The notes: generated by a model from the letters alone, not told the origin. Counted from the stretch's first letter, positions 45,534 through 54,250 are shown. The stretch is DNA of 57,897 bases from Fibrobacterota bacterium (GCA_028287465.1 JAQBPO010000029.1:1-57897); one strand, 5' to 3'. Numbers and translations: made by a program.

Positions 45534-46406
45534 TTAGGGTTTTTTCTGCAACTTAAGGGGGACGCGCGCGAAGGCCATTTTCGGAAGAGGCATCAGGAAA
45601 GGTTGTTCCCGGCTGAACTTGTCCTTGACCATCTCCCGGCCCGGGGATTCTTCGCGGCCCAGGAGCCATCCAAGCAAGGCGGTATTGGCGCCTTCAAGCG
45701 TCTTGAATGGGTACCCCCTCAGGAAGAGCACTTCGATCATCCGCAGGGGACGCTTCAGGCGGCCAATCGCCCATGGGGAAAATGCCCGGGCAGGAACGGG
45801 AACGAATCCATGATGGCCGGCGAACCGCGCCATGGGGAGGTTTACGCCCGCTCGCCCAACCAAGGCCTTGAGATGGCGGTTCCGCGATCTTTCATAAGCG
45901 ATTTCCGCGGGCACCCCCTGGAAATACCGGAAGGCCCGGATGTGCCATTCCAGGAAAGCGTCCAGGTCGGCGCGATCGGACAATTCGGCGTAGATGCGGC
46001 CCGAAAAATCCAGGCAAAGGGTGAACAGCCACATGGTATGTCCGGCCAAGTCGACCCGGCCCAAATCCGCGGTGGCCCGGGCTCCGGGGGCCGGGGCGGA
46101 GTCGCCGCGTTCAATGCCCAGTCTGAGCGATCTGACTTTGCGCTTCACCAGGTCGTAACTTCCGGAATATCCCTTCGCTTTAAGCGCGCGGAAAATCTCT
46201 ATTGAACGCGCGTCCGGATTTTCGCCGAGCATTTCCGAAAGGGGGATTAGGTAACTTGCGAGTTTCCCAGGGTCATGCCCTACGCCGGCCACGGTCCCGG
46301 CAGTCAGGTATTTCCTGAGGGTGTTCCGGCTTACGCCCAACATCCGGGCGATCTTGCGACGGGAGAATCCGTCCCCGGTCAAAGCCAATGCGGCTGCAAT
46401 GTCCAT
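45534..46406 (-). CDS. IS21 IstA-like protein, catalytic residues lost
   Basis: This 290-residue protein has an N-terminal helix-turn-helix (FSRRKIARMLGVSRNTLRKYL) and an integrase-like core following IstA: ADLGRVDLAGHTMWLFTLCL, DFSGRIYAELSDRADLDAFL, AFRYFQGVPAEIAYER. Asp114 is retained, but the second acidic residue of the D-D-E triad reads Glu172 in AYERSR. The glutamate of the usual K-V-E-R motif is Lys218 in GRLKRP. No istB gene is adjacent and the frame is intact. An intact but catalytically dead frame suggests a domesticated DNA-binding protein, or a recently inactivated transposase. Confidence 0.7.
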   Translation of the reverse strand: MDIAAALALTGDGFSRRKIARMLGVSRNTLRKYLTAGTVAGVGHDPGKLASYLIPLSEMLGENPDARSIEIFRALKAKGYSGSYDLVKRKVRSLRLGIERGDSAPAPGARATADLGRVDLAGHTMWLFTLCLDFSGRIYAELSDRADLDAFLEWHIRAFRYFQGVPAEIAYERSRNRHLKALVGRAGVNLPMARFAGHHGFVPVPARAFSPWAIGRLKRPLRMIEVLFLRGYPFKTLEGANTALLGWLLGREESPGREMVKDKFSREQPFLMPLPKMAFARVPLKLQKKP

Positions 46407-46451
46407 GCACGTCCTCCCGCGAGCCGGTCGTGTGGACAGCTAATATAACGC

Positions 46452-46486
46452 GTACCGGGCGGTACGGGTTGGGGCCCGTTCGGTAC
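46452..46486. promoter_or_regulatory. Repeated CGGTAC motifs upstream of the IstA-like gene
   Basis: GTACCG and CGGTAC form a perfect inverted repeat with a 2-base spacer at 46452-46465. A further CGGTAC lies at 46481-46486, and the bases between are also partly symmetric. The motifs sit 46-80 bases upstream of the IstA-like ATG, which is preceded by GGGAGGAC. They could be an operator, perhaps bound by the protein itself, or remains of an insertion-sequence end. Confidence 0.35.
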
Positions 46487-46531
46487 ACCTACCCTTTGGC
46501 CGGGCTAAATCGCGTTTTCAGGCTATCCGCC

Positions 46532-46565
46532 CTTAAGTCCTGACCCCGCTTAAGTCCTGACCCCG
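46532..46565. repeat. Exact 17-base tandem repeat at the end of a gene
   Basis: CTTAAGTCCTGACCCCG occurs twice head to tail (46532-46548 and 46549-46565). The second copy encodes the last codons and stop of the 247-residue protein on the minus strand, so the stop is repeated. Similar GGGGTCAGGACTT motifs are familiar near REP-type transposases in many genomes. Confidence 0.7.
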
Positions 46566-47293
46566 CGGCGCAATTCGATGGTCGGCGGATCGGACAGAAA
46601 GACCATTTGCAATTTTTCACCGGTTGGCATGAGTTTCTGCAACAATGGCAAAACGTGGGTTTTGTAATGCTCGCGCACTTCATCCGAGAAGCCCGTGGCA
46701 TCGATGGATTCCAGGATTTCGATGGTCTTCGTATGCGTGGGCGAAATGACGTGGATTTCCCTTGGGCCGGATACCGGTTTCTTGTCGCCCGTTTTCCGGC
46801 CGCGTTTGGTCCGGCTCTCCTCGGGGATGAGCCCCTTTTTCCGGAGCTGGGTCTTCATGCTGAAGAAATGCGGTTTGGACAATTCCTTGAAGTCGAGGCT
46901 TTTCACGAGTTCGTCGTAGGTGCATCCCGGATGTTCTTTGATATACTGTTTGGCCTTTTCGTTCAGCTTTTTCTTCTCGGGCTTTTTCAACATCGTTTCC
47001 TTTGATTCTGTATTGTTTGCACTCCTGCTTCCCGGACGATTGAGCGGTCCGCCCATGAGGAAGAGGGCGTTAACATCCCTGGAGCCCGTGCGCGTCATCT
47101 CCCGTTCTTCACGGGCCTTGATCGCCTGTTCCACTTCATTGAAATGTTGCCGCGAAACCACGGAGTCGCCGGTAAGTACCTGGAAGGCTTCGAAATCCTT
47201 CCCCGGATTGTTTTTAAGGAACAGATAAACTTTCTGTTTCAACGGATTGTTAAAAAGCAGATCCGGTTTTTCTTTGATTAAAGTCGTATTCAT
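46550..47293 (-). CDS. Unknown protein with two similar helical domains
   Basis: This 247-residue protein is basic and rich in lysine, with lower GC than the surrounding genes. Two related segments can be aligned: KQKVYLFLKNNPGKDFEAFQ at about 19-38 and KAKQYIKEHPGCTYDELVKS at about 113-132. Each is followed by an S-x-x-H-F motif (VSRQHFNEV; LSKPHFFSM) and a basic helix, a pattern like tandem winged-helix or HTH domains. A basic linker (KKRGRKTGDKKP-like) leads to a C-terminal acidic helix region. I know no named family. Base composition and the adjacent transposase-like gene point to transferred DNA. Confidence 0.6.
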   Translation of the reverse strand: MNTTLIKEKPDLLFNNPLKQKVYLFLKNNPGKDFEAFQVLTGDSVVSRQHFNEVEQAIKAREEREMTRTGSRDVNALFLMGGPLNRPGSRSANNTESKETMLKKPEKKKLNEKAKQYIKEHPGCTYDELVKSLDFKELSKPHFFSMKTQLRKKGLIPEESRTKRGRKTGDKKPVSGPREIHVISPTHTKTIEILESIDATGFSDEVREHYKTHVLPLLQKLMPTGEKLQMVFLSDPPTIELRRGVRT

Positions 47294-47545
47294 GTTAATC
47301 CCGCTTACAATGTCAAAAAGGCCGGAAAGCCCTTAAAAGAGTCTTGACGGGGTAATAAGGGTCCCCCATCTTCCATCAGCTGCTGTTGGTTTATGTCCGG
47401 CAATCCATTTGGAAATCCGGCATCCAGAGGCGAAAGCCCGGCCTTAGCAATCCATACTTCCAAAAAGTTACATTTATTTTTCCGGAAATCAATTATTGCT
47501 GACACTCCGGAATCCGTCATATCGCCAATTAGTTATTTTAGTCCA

Positions 47546-48484
47546 ATGCCCCTCATTGACCCTCACGGACGGTTAATCCGCAAGCTCAGGGTCCAGCTTA
47601 CGGACGCCTGCAATTTCCGGTGCTTCTACTGCATGCCCGCGGGAACCCGGTTCCACCCGTCCCACCTGCTTCTTTCCCCTGAGGAAATCGGGGACATCGC
47701 TTCCGCCCTCGCCGCCTTGGGGGTGGACGAAATCAGGGTAACCGGGGGGGAACCCACGGTCCGGCCGGAGTTCGACGCCATCATGGAACGGCTGGCGCGC
47801 ACCTCCTGGAGGAAGTTCGGCCTCACCACCAACGGATTCCTCCTGGCCGGCAAATTGCCGCTCCTTTCGGACCTCGGCTGCCGGCACGTCAACGTCAGCC
47901 TGGACAGCCTTGAGGAGCCGAAATTCCGTTCCATAACCGGGAGCCCGCATTTCCGGAAGGTCGTGGCTTCCATTCTCAAGGCCAAGGCCATGGGATTCGA
48001 AGTGAAGGTGAACACCATCGTTTTCCGCGGCATCAACGACCACGAGTTGCCTGCCTTCCTGGATTTCTCCTCCGAGCATGGCGTGGAGGTCCGGTTCCTG
48101 GAATTGATGAAGGTCGGCCCTTCAATCGGCGTTCACGAAGAAAGGTTCGTTCCCGCCGCCGAAATGATCGATCGCTTGCGGGCTCGCGAGGACCTCCTCC
48201 CCGTGCCCTCCTCGGTGGATTCGACGTCTTTCGGATTCCGTACGCCTCGCGGTGGGCGCGTCGGGTTCATCGCCTCGGAATCACAACCCTTTTGCGGAGC
48301 CTGTTCGCGGCTGAGGCTCACCGCGACGGGTAAACTGCGGTCATGCCTGTTTTCGGATACGGGTTCGGATCTCCGGGGACGTGATCCCCTCGACTATCCG
48401 GAAATCCTGCGTGAAGTGATGGCCTTGAAACCGACGGGCAGGCTTCCACGGATCCCTCAGCCCATGAACCAGATCGGCGGTTAG
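47546..48484 (+). CDS. moaA: GTP 3',8-cyclase (molybdenum cofactor synthesis)
   Basis: MoaA starts molybdopterin synthesis by rearranging GTP. The ATG at 47546 gives 312 residues; the frame upstream is open but not coding. The radical-SAM cluster is Cys22, Cys26 and Cys29 (DACNFRCFYCMP). The second cluster is in PFCGACSRLRLTATGKLRSCLF, and the C terminus ends in the two glycines (NQIGG) needed for activity. RVTGGEPTVRPEF and TTNGFLL are further signatures. It is the only molybdenum cofactor gene in the window, preceded by 252 AT-rich bases in which I see no riboswitch. Confidence 0.93.
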   Translation: MPLIDPHGRLIRKLRVQLTDACNFRCFYCMPAGTRFHPSHLLLSPEEIGDIASALAALGVDEIRVTGGEPTVRPEFDAIMERLARTSWRKFGLTTNGFLLAGKLPLLSDLGCRHVNVSLDSLEEPKFRSITGSPHFRKVVASILKAKAMGFEVKVNTIVFRGINDHELPAFLDFSSEHGVEVRFLELMKVGPSIGVHEERFVPAAEMIDRLRAREDLLPVPSSVDSTSFGFRTPRGGRVGFIASESQPFCGACSRLRLTATGKLRSCLFSDTGSDLRGRDPLDYPEILREVMALKPTGRLPRIPQPMNQIGG

Positions 48485-48508
48485 CCCGGGCTTCCCGGGT
48501 TGATTCGG

Positions 48509-51100
48509 CTATTGCGCATCTTCGAAGCCGAGGTGGAGTCCGGCGCCCATTCGAAGGTAATAGAAAGGCGCTCCCCCTTCGACCGCTCCCATTCCTATCC
48601 TTAGGGTGCCGACCGGGGTGGCGTAACCCGCCTGGGCCTCCCAATGGGGCGTGAAAGGGATTTCCCGCCCGAAGGCCCTATGGGGTTCGGCTTGCACGCC
48701 GAACAGGGCAGGCTGGTAATTACGGTAGGCTCCGGCGATAAGGCGGATGCCCGCCTTTCCGAAGGTCGGGCAATACTCGATTTTGGCGTCCTGGAAGTTC
48801 GCGGAGTAGAGGTTCGCGAGGAAGAATTCATCCTGGAACGAGAACAAATCGATCTTCCCCGCCTCCATCAAATCGAACACGGTCAATTCCGAGTTGGACT
48901 GATCCGACCAGAAGAATTGGTCGGTGAACAGGAAATCGCCCAGGCTCAAACGCAGTCGCGATTCGAAATTGGACGTCGAATACTTGACCGGACCGAAAAG
49001 ATTGACGCGATTGAGGTTCTTGTACCGGAGCCGAAGCGAATGGGGGTAAATCCCCGCACCGTCAGGCCGGCCGGCTCCCAGGAAGGCGGTTTCCTGGAAA
49101 TCCGTCGATAGGAAGGTGCGCTCGGAGGGATCCGAATCCCCTGGGAAATCCATTTCATGCTTTTGGATGGCGGTGCGCAGGTACATCGAAGGCATGGGGT
49201 ACACCTTCAGGTAGACCTCGGAAAGATCCCGTCCAGCCCGGATCGCGATCGCTCCCTGCTGATTGGCGGCCTTGGGCGCGGAAAAAGCGTGGAGAAGCTC
49301 CCAGTGCGTCCGGGAAAATCCCAACTGCAACTGCAGGGGATAGACGGGAGCGATCTGGATCCTGAATTCATATCCAGGGCGATGGCCGCCCAGGAGCGCC
49401 CCGGCCTCTCCTTGGAACGGGATATAGAAGGGCTCGCTCCAGGACATTCCGCCGTAAATCTCAGGCGCTCGGTCCGGCACGTCTTCGCCCGTGAAGGCGG
49501 CGTTCCATCCGGCTCGGAACTCGACCTTGGATTTTTCCTGGGCGTCGAATACCAGGACCGCGTTTTCCTCGCCGGTCCCTTGGGCCCATTCAACATCGAG
49601 GCCGGTATAGAAGCCGGACTTCTCGAGAGCGGAGATGGCGCCGTTCCCGGCGCTATCCTCCCCGTCATTCCCGGAGATGCGGAGGATATCGAGGAGCAAT
49701 TGGCGGCCGCCTGATGCCAACGGGTTGACGGACAGGCGGTTCAATCCCAGGCGGCCTCCGTTGGCGGGCGAGGAAGGCGCCCCGGAGTCCCGGACAGCCC
49801 CGTTTCCATCGCCCGTTCCACCCCTGGAGGAGTCCTTGGCGAGGATGGATTTGAGCACGTCCATGGAACGTAACGTTGAGGTATACCCCAGGCTGATCCA
49901 CCTTCGCGGATCCGTTTCCGCGGGATCGAACTCCCCTTCGGGTTCGAGTTCGATCCGCAGGATCCGCGCCTCGGCCCCATCCTTGCCATCGGTGAACGAG
50001 GAGGACTGGGAATTCCGGCGCATGTTGCGGAGGTTCAGGGAATCCGTCCAGGCCCCTGAGGTACGGTCCAGGGAGGGCGGGCGCAAGCGATGCCCGGGTT
50101 GCACCACGATGATGCGATCGAAGTCGAAGGGCAGCTTGTCGGCCATGACCGAATGCCCTGAGAGCAACGCCCCGGAGGCGTATGGCCAGAGGCCTTGGCG
50201 CTGACGGACAACTCCCGCGGGAAGCAGGGAGCCTTTGAGAATGCTCTGCAAGGCCCCCTCGGTCACGACCTTCTCCTGCTCGGTGGCGATGTCGGAAACC
50301 TGTACGGCCAGCTTACGTGGGGTTCCGGACAGGTCTTCCACGGGACCTCCGGGCGCGTCATGGGTCAGTTTCGCGATCATCCAGGAAAGGTTCAGGAACT
50401 CCCGCCCCTCTCCCGCCATCACGTCCGACAATACCGAACCCGGTGCCTGTAGGTTCTGCAGATCCAAGGGGATGTTCCATTGGATGGGGTCGGGGCCTTC
50501 GGGATTGAAGGACGTTCCCGGCCTTACCCTGCCGGAAGGGTCCGGCCGCACAAAGCGCTCCAGGGGGTTCAGGAGCATTTCGGCTTCCACCTGGGCCGCA
50601 TTGTATCCCAAGGCCCAGGCCGCACCGAGGATCGCGGCCTTGGATTCGACGAGCATGGCATCGGGCGCGAGGCCGAATTCCTCAAGCGCCTTCCAGACCC
50701 CCAGATAGGCGTAAACAAGCTTGCTGTCCGCGCTCAGGAAGAGCACGTTCCCGTATCGGGGAGGTTCTTTGGCGGGCGAGGCTGCAGGTTGACCTGGTTT
50801 GGCGGAATCCGATATCGGTCCGGATGAGGCCGCGGGAGCCGCCACGGGCGGAGCCACGATCGCAGAAGGCTGGGACGGCAGCGTAGAGCCGGGGATGGTC
50901 CGGGTTTTGGATGGGGATTCCGGCCCTTGGGATACGGAATCCCGGGCGGGGGTCTTGCCCGGTTCGGAGGTATCGAGGAAAACGAAGGCCGAAGTCGGTA
51001 CCCGAAGGACGGCCATGGCCATGGCGAGGAGTATGCCGGGGACAGCCGAACGGGAGGATTTCCGACATGGGATTGCGGGCATGGTACGGTTCAATATCAT
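48509..51100 (-). CDS. Patatin-like / outer-membrane barrel fusion with degenerate active site
   Basis: This 863-residue protein has a signal peptide, a Pro/Ala/Ser-rich linker (about 45-115), a patatin-like domain (about 115-335), a POTRA-like piece (about 430-515), and a C-terminal barrel (about 525-863, FRAGWNAAFTG to FYYLRMGAGLHLGF). This is the order of PlpD-type autotransporters. The active site is altered. The glycine-rich oxyanion loop reads LSADSKLVY. The serine lies in VESKAA (Ser153) without its flanking glycines. The D-G-G segment reads LLSGHSVMADKLPF, with Ser314 for Asp. Lipase activity is unlikely, so the domain may bind rather than cleave. Confidence 0.75.
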   Translation of the reverse strand: MILNRTMPAIPCRKSSRSAVPGILLAMAMAVLRVPTSAFVFLDTSEPGKTPARDSVSQGPESPSKTRTIPGSTLPSQPSAIVAPPVAAPAASSGPISDSAKPGQPAASPAKEPPRYGNVLFLSADSKLVYAYLGVWKALEEFGLAPDAMLVESKAAILGAAWALGYNAAQVEAEMLLNPLERFVRPDPSGRVRPGTSFNPEGPDPIQWNIPLDLQNLQAPGSVLSDVMAGEGREFLNLSWMIAKLTHDAPGGPVEDLSGTPRKLAVQVSDIATEQEKVVTEGALQSILKGSLLPAGVVRQRQGLWPYASGALLSGHSVMADKLPFDFDRIIVVQPGHRLRPPSLDRTSGAWTDSLNLRNMRRNSQSSSFTDGKDGAEARILRIELEPEGEFDPAETDPRRWISLGYTSTLRSMDVLKSILAKDSSRGGTGDGNGAVRDSGAPSSPANGGRLGLNRLSVNPLASGGRQLLLDILRISGNDGEDSAGNGAISALEKSGFYTGLDVEWAQGTGEENAVLVFDAQEKSKVEFRAGWNAAFTGEDVPDRAPEIYGGMSWSEPFYIPFQGEAGALLGGHRPGYEFRIQIAPVYPLQLQLGFSRTHWELLHAFSAPKAANQQGAIAIRAGRDLSEVYLKVYPMPSMYLRTAIQKHEMDFPGDSDPSERTFLSTDFQETAFLGAGRPDGAGIYPHSLRLRYKNLNRVNLFGPVKYSTSNFESRLRLSLGDFLFTDQFFWSDQSNSELTVFDLMEAGKIDLFSFQDEFFLANLYSANFQDAKIEYCPTFGKAGIRLIAGAYRNYQPALFGVQAEPHRAFGREIPFTPHWEAQAGYATPVGTLRIGMGAVEGGAPFYYLRMGAGLHLGFEDAQ

Positions 51101-51195
51101 ACCAATTTGCGACGGGGCAAAGGCCTTTTTAGTACCTTAAACCGATGGGGTCTTCGGCCGTCTCTTCAGCCGGATTCCTCACCCGGACTCCCGAA

Positions 51196-51516
51196 ATGCC
51201 CGCCATTACAGCCTATATAACCGCCAAGGACCGCGAGGAAGCGATAAGGATCGGACGCGGCCTTCTAAAGGAACGTTTGGTCGCGTGCGTCAATGTCCTT
51301 GACGGGATGCAATCCCTGTATTGGTGGGAAGGCCGGATCGAAGAGGCGTCCGAGTGCGTCCTGATCGCAAAAACCGTTGCGTCCATGCAGGATCGCGTCG
51401 TCGCCAAGGTCAAGGAACTCCACGGTTACAAGGTTCCTTGCATCGTTTTCTGGCCGCTTGCGGGCGGCAATCCAGACTACCTGGACTGGATCGCCAAGGA
51501 AACCGGGCATGCCTAG
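51196..51516 (+). CDS. cutA: CutA divalent-cation tolerance protein
   Basis: The ATG at 51196 gives 106 residues, the usual length; the ATG at 51145 would add an unlikely leader. CutA features are present: ITAYITAKDREEAIRIGRGLL, ERLVACVNVLDGMQSLYWWEGRIEEA (in parts), LIAKTVASM and HGYKVPCIVFWPLAGGNPDYLDWI. CutA is a small trimer linked to copper tolerance and protein quality control; its precise function is unsettled. It shares eight bases with thpR, so the two are coupled. It diverges from the patatin/barrel gene across about 95 bases. Confidence 0.93.
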   Translation: MPAITAYITAKDREEAIRIGRGLLKERLVACVNVLDGMQSLYWWEGRIEEASECVLIAKTVASMQDRVVAKVKELHGYKVPCIVFWPLAGGNPDYLDWIAKETGHA

Positions 51517-52063
51517 GATCTTCGTCGCATTGGATATGCCCGAGCATGCCCGGGAAAGGCTCAATGGGATTTCTTCCGGCCTACCCGGCGCCGATTGGGT
51601 ATCCCCGGACCAATATCACCTGACCCTGCGCTTCATCGGAGAGGTCGACAAGGAAAGCCTGGATGTGATCCGCGAGGGCCTTGGCGGAGTCGTGGCCCGG
51701 TCATTCTATCTGTCGCTCAAGGGAATCGGGGTTTTCCCGTTACGCGGCGATCCGGAAATCCTGTGGGCCGGCGTAGCCCGGAACGAAGGCCTCCGGAGCT
51801 TGCGGAACAAGGTGGAAAGCCTCCTGGGCCGCAAAGGCATCGCCCCTGATACCCGGAAATTCTTCCCTCATGTCACCCTGGCCAAGGTAAAGGGCTCGAA
51901 GAGCGAATGGGTCGGGGAGTACGTGGCCGGCAATTCCCTTTTCTCGCTTTCCGAAATCCCCGTCCAGGGCTTCAGCCTTTACTCGAGCAGATTGACGCCG
52001 GAAGGTTCGATCTATACCCTGGAAGGGTCCTACCCTTTGGACGGGATCCTCGAAGCGGACTGA
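51509..52063 (+). CDS. thpR: RNA 2',3'-cyclic phosphodiesterase (2H family)
   Basis: This 184-residue protein has the two H-x-T/S-x motifs of the 2H phosphoesterases: YHLTLRFIGEV and FPHVTLAKVKG. The N terminus PRIFVALDMPEHARERL is typical of ThpR/LigT. The enzyme opens 2',3'-cyclic phosphates on RNA ends. The ATG at 51509 lies within the last codons of cutA, so it is translated from the cutA message. The C terminus (GFSLYSSRLTPEGSIYTLEGSYPL) also matches the family. A tRNA-processing role is likely but not shown here. Confidence 0.93.
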   Translation: MPRIFVALDMPEHARERLNGISSGLPGADWVSPDQYHLTLRFIGEVDKESLDVIREGLGGVVARSFYLSLKGIGVFPLRGDPEILWAGVARNEGLRSLRNKVESLLGRKGIAPDTRKFFPHVTLAKVKGSKSEWVGEYVAGNSLFSLSEIPVQGFSLYSSRLTPEGSIYTLEGSYPLDGILEAD

Positions 52064-52100
52064 GGGCATCGCCGATCCCCGGTGCCCATGTCTTCCAGGT

Positions 52101-52904
52101 TCAGATGAAATCGCGCTTGCCGAACCAGAGGCTTGCGATCAGCAGGTAGACCCCGATGAACATGAGGCCGTAGAGGCTCGAATACAAAACGTAATGTTCG
52201 GGTATCGGGAGATCGTAGACCACCCGTCCCCGGATATTGAAATTCTCCAGGTTGGGGATGAGATAGTAGATGCCCTTCAGGAGCTTTTCCGAAAAGGGGG
52301 TGATCACCGGGGTGCCCGGGAGGCGATTGCCGTATTTGTGGATGAAGTCGAGGTGTTTGACGATGTCTCCGGCGAGATGGCCGGCGACGTAGACCCCCAG
52401 GGTGAACAAGGCGCTCAGGGTAGGCGTTGAGAAGGATGAGAACAGCAGGGCCGCGGCCGTCACCACCGCCATCTCGACGAAAATCAGGTAGATGGCCAAG
52501 AGCAAGGATGGCTGCGGCCGCGTCCCGATGAAGATGAGGAGGAAGAAGAATACCAAGGTCATGATGGCCAGGTTCATGGCCAGCACCATCAACAGGCCCA
52601 GGTACTTGCCCACGATGAAATGCCAACGCGGCAGAGGCTTGGCCAAAAGGGTCAGGATGGTCTTGCGTTGGATTTCCTTCTGCACCAATCCGATGCCGAC
52701 AAAAATGGACATCATGAGGCCGACCAGGGACATGACGGCCAAGGTGAAATCGGATATGACCGTCTGCCTGGCGAAAACGGACCACTCCCCCAACAGGAGG
52801 GAAAAGCCGATCAGGCCGAGCGCGAAAATAACGAGGTTATAAAGGATTTTATCGCGGATGGTTTCCCGGAAGGCGTTCACGGCGATGATCAGGATGGGTC
52901 TCAT
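52101..52904 (-). CDS. ABC-2 type transporter permease
   Basis: The ATG at 52904 overlaps the ATPase stop by 4 bases (ATGA) and gives 267 residues with six membrane helices: LYNLVIFALGLIGFSLL, LAVMSLVGLMMSIFVGIGL, LLMVLAMNLAIMTLVFFFLL, LIFVEMAVVTAAALLFSSF, TLSALFTLGVYVAGHLAG and LYGLMFIGVYLLIASLWF. The arrangement fits the permeases of drug or lipid-type ABC-2 exporters, including the charged cytoplasmic loop QKEIQRKTILTLLAKPLPRWH. The substrate is unknown. It is functional only with the coupled ATPase, and together they make one transporter. Confidence 0.88.
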   Translation of the reverse strand: MRPILIIAVNAFRETIRDKILYNLVIFALGLIGFSLLLGEWSVFARQTVISDFTLAVMSLVGLMMSIFVGIGLVQKEIQRKTILTLLAKPLPRWHFIVGKYLGLLMVLAMNLAIMTLVFFFLLIFIGTRPQPSLLLAIYLIFVEMAVVTAAALLFSSFSTPTLSALFTLGVYVAGHLAGDIVKHLDFIHKYGNRLPGTPVITPFSEKLLKGIYYLIPNLENFNIRGRVVYDLPIPEHYVLYSSLYGLMFIGVYLLIASLWFGKRDFI

Positions 52905-53809
52905 TCCGCTTTCGCGACCTCCATGGCCAGGACGTCCTCGAGGGTCTGGCGGTTGCGGTTCACGGAGACGATCCCGATTCCCTGGGCCATGGCCCATTGC
53001 AAGAGGGAACGCTGGGCCTCCGGGGTTGGACAGGAAACGGTCCGCGCGTCGATGAGGGCGCCTAGGCCGTTCGGCAGGGATTCGGCTTTGATTTCCGACC
53101 CAAGGCCGATCTGCCAATGCTCGGCCTCCCCTTCCAGGACCTGTTCCACCGTACCCTGGCGGCGGATTTGTCCGTCCACCACCATGGCCAAGCGCGTGCA
53201 TATGGCCTCCACGTCGCTCAGGACATGGCTGGAATAGAATACGGTGATGCCTTGGGCATGAAGGGTCTTGAGCAGGTTACGGACGTCCCTGCGACCCAAT
53301 GGATCCAACCCGGACATGGGTTCATCCAGGATCACCAGGCGGGGCCGGGACAGTAAGGCCTGGGCCAGGCCGATACGCTGGAGCATGCCCTTGCTATAAG
53401 TGCGCAGCTTGCGATCCATGGCATCGGGTTTAAGGCTCACGAGTTCCGAGACCTCCTTGACCCGTACCTTGAGGTCGCCCCACCGGAGGCCGGAAAGCTG
53501 ACCATAGAACCACAGGAATTCGCGGCCGGTCAGGTAATCGTAGAAATAGGGTTGTTCGGGAAGGAATCCCACGTCGAGCCTGCTGCGAGGGGAACCCGCG
53601 GGTTTCCCCATCAGGGAGGCCGAGCCGGAACCCGGCTTCAGGAGACCGAGCAGGATTTTTATGGAGGTGGATTTCCCGGCGCCGTTCGGGCCGATGAATC
53701 CGTAAAGGTCGCCTTCCTTGACGTCGAAGGTGACGCCGCGCAGGGCCTCTACCGATTTGCGCCAGAATCCGATCCGGTAGGTTTTGCGGAGATCTTCGAC
53801 CTGGATCAT
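52901..53809 (-). CDS. ABC transporter ATP-binding protein
   Basis: This 302-residue ATPase has Walker A GPNGAGKST, the Q-loop region FLPEQPYFYDYLTG, the signature YSKGMLQRIGLAQAL, Walker B LVILDEPMSGLDP and the switch histidine in SSHVLSDVE. The wording YSKGM rather than LSGGQ is common in ABC-2 exporters of the drug and antibiotic type. The C-terminal 75 residues form a small extra domain. The gene is coupled to its permease by an ATGA overlap and follows a small two-helix membrane gene by 13 bases. Confidence 0.94.
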   Translation of the reverse strand: MIQVEDLRKTYRIGFWRKSVEALRGVTFDVKEGDLYGFIGPNGAGKSTSIKILLGLLKPGSGSASLMGKPAGSPRSRLDVGFLPEQPYFYDYLTGREFLWFYGQLSGLRWGDLKVRVKEVSELVSLKPDAMDRKLRTYSKGMLQRIGLAQALLSRPRLVILDEPMSGLDPLGRRDVRNLLKTLHAQGITVFYSSHVLSDVEAICTRLAMVVDGQIRRQGTVEQVLEGEAEHWQIGLGSEIKAESLPNGLGALIDARTVSCPTPEAQRSLLQWAMAQGIGIVSVNRNRQTLEDVLAMEVAKAE

Positions 53810-53822
53810 GGCCGACCCGACC

Positions 53823-54125
53823 TTAGGAGCGTTTCCTGAATCTGAGATAGTAGGTGATGGCCCGCCCCGCGGCGTAGAATGCGATCCCGATGAGGATCAG
53901 GTACCTTCCCAAGGCATTCGGATTCAGGGCGAAGTCCTTGTGGCTGAAGAAGGCGGTGGACCCGGTCCTCCCCATCCAAAGGCAGATCGCCGCGAATACC
54001 AGGGCAATGATCCCGGTGGTGACGAGATACCAGCTTACCGTAGCCAGTCCGTCCTTCTTGCCCAGGGAATCGAAGGCAGCGGGATCGAATTTTCCGTTTT
54101 CCGTCTCTTGTTCTTGTTCCGCCAT
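53823..54125 (-). CDS. Small membrane protein with two helices
   Basis: This 100-residue protein has a charged N terminus (EQEQETENGKF) and two membrane helices (VSWYLVTTGIIALVFAAICLW and YLILIGIAFYAAGRAITYYL). It ends in a basic cytoplasmic-type tail. No family is recognised. It lies 13 bases upstream of the ABC ATPase gene in the same direction, so it may be an accessory subunit of that transporter. The start is supported by the lack of any other ATG and by a GGAAC-type stretch before it. Confidence 0.65.
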   Translation of the reverse strand: MAEQEQETENGKFDPAAFDSLGKKDGLATVSWYLVTTGIIALVFAAICLWMGRTGSTAFFSHKDFALNPNALGRYLILIGIAFYAAGRAITYYLRFRKRS

Positions 54126-54250
54126 GAAGGGAAATATAAACGTTCCCCAGGCTCCTGACCATTCGCGTTCGCATATGCGGTCCCATTATATTCCAGAGGC
54201 CCGGGCCGATGCAATGGTTCGTTTAGGGCCCCGGGGCCGTCACCTTGATT

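Noticed and set aside
45426-46531. A complete IS21 element
   Set aside because: There is no istB gene, no matching terminal inverted repeats could be found on the two sides, and the transposase has lost catalytic residues.
47294-47545. A molybdenum cofactor riboswitch before moaA
   Set aside because: The leader is AT-rich and has two TCCGGAA copies, but I could not build the multi-stem fold expected of that riboswitch.
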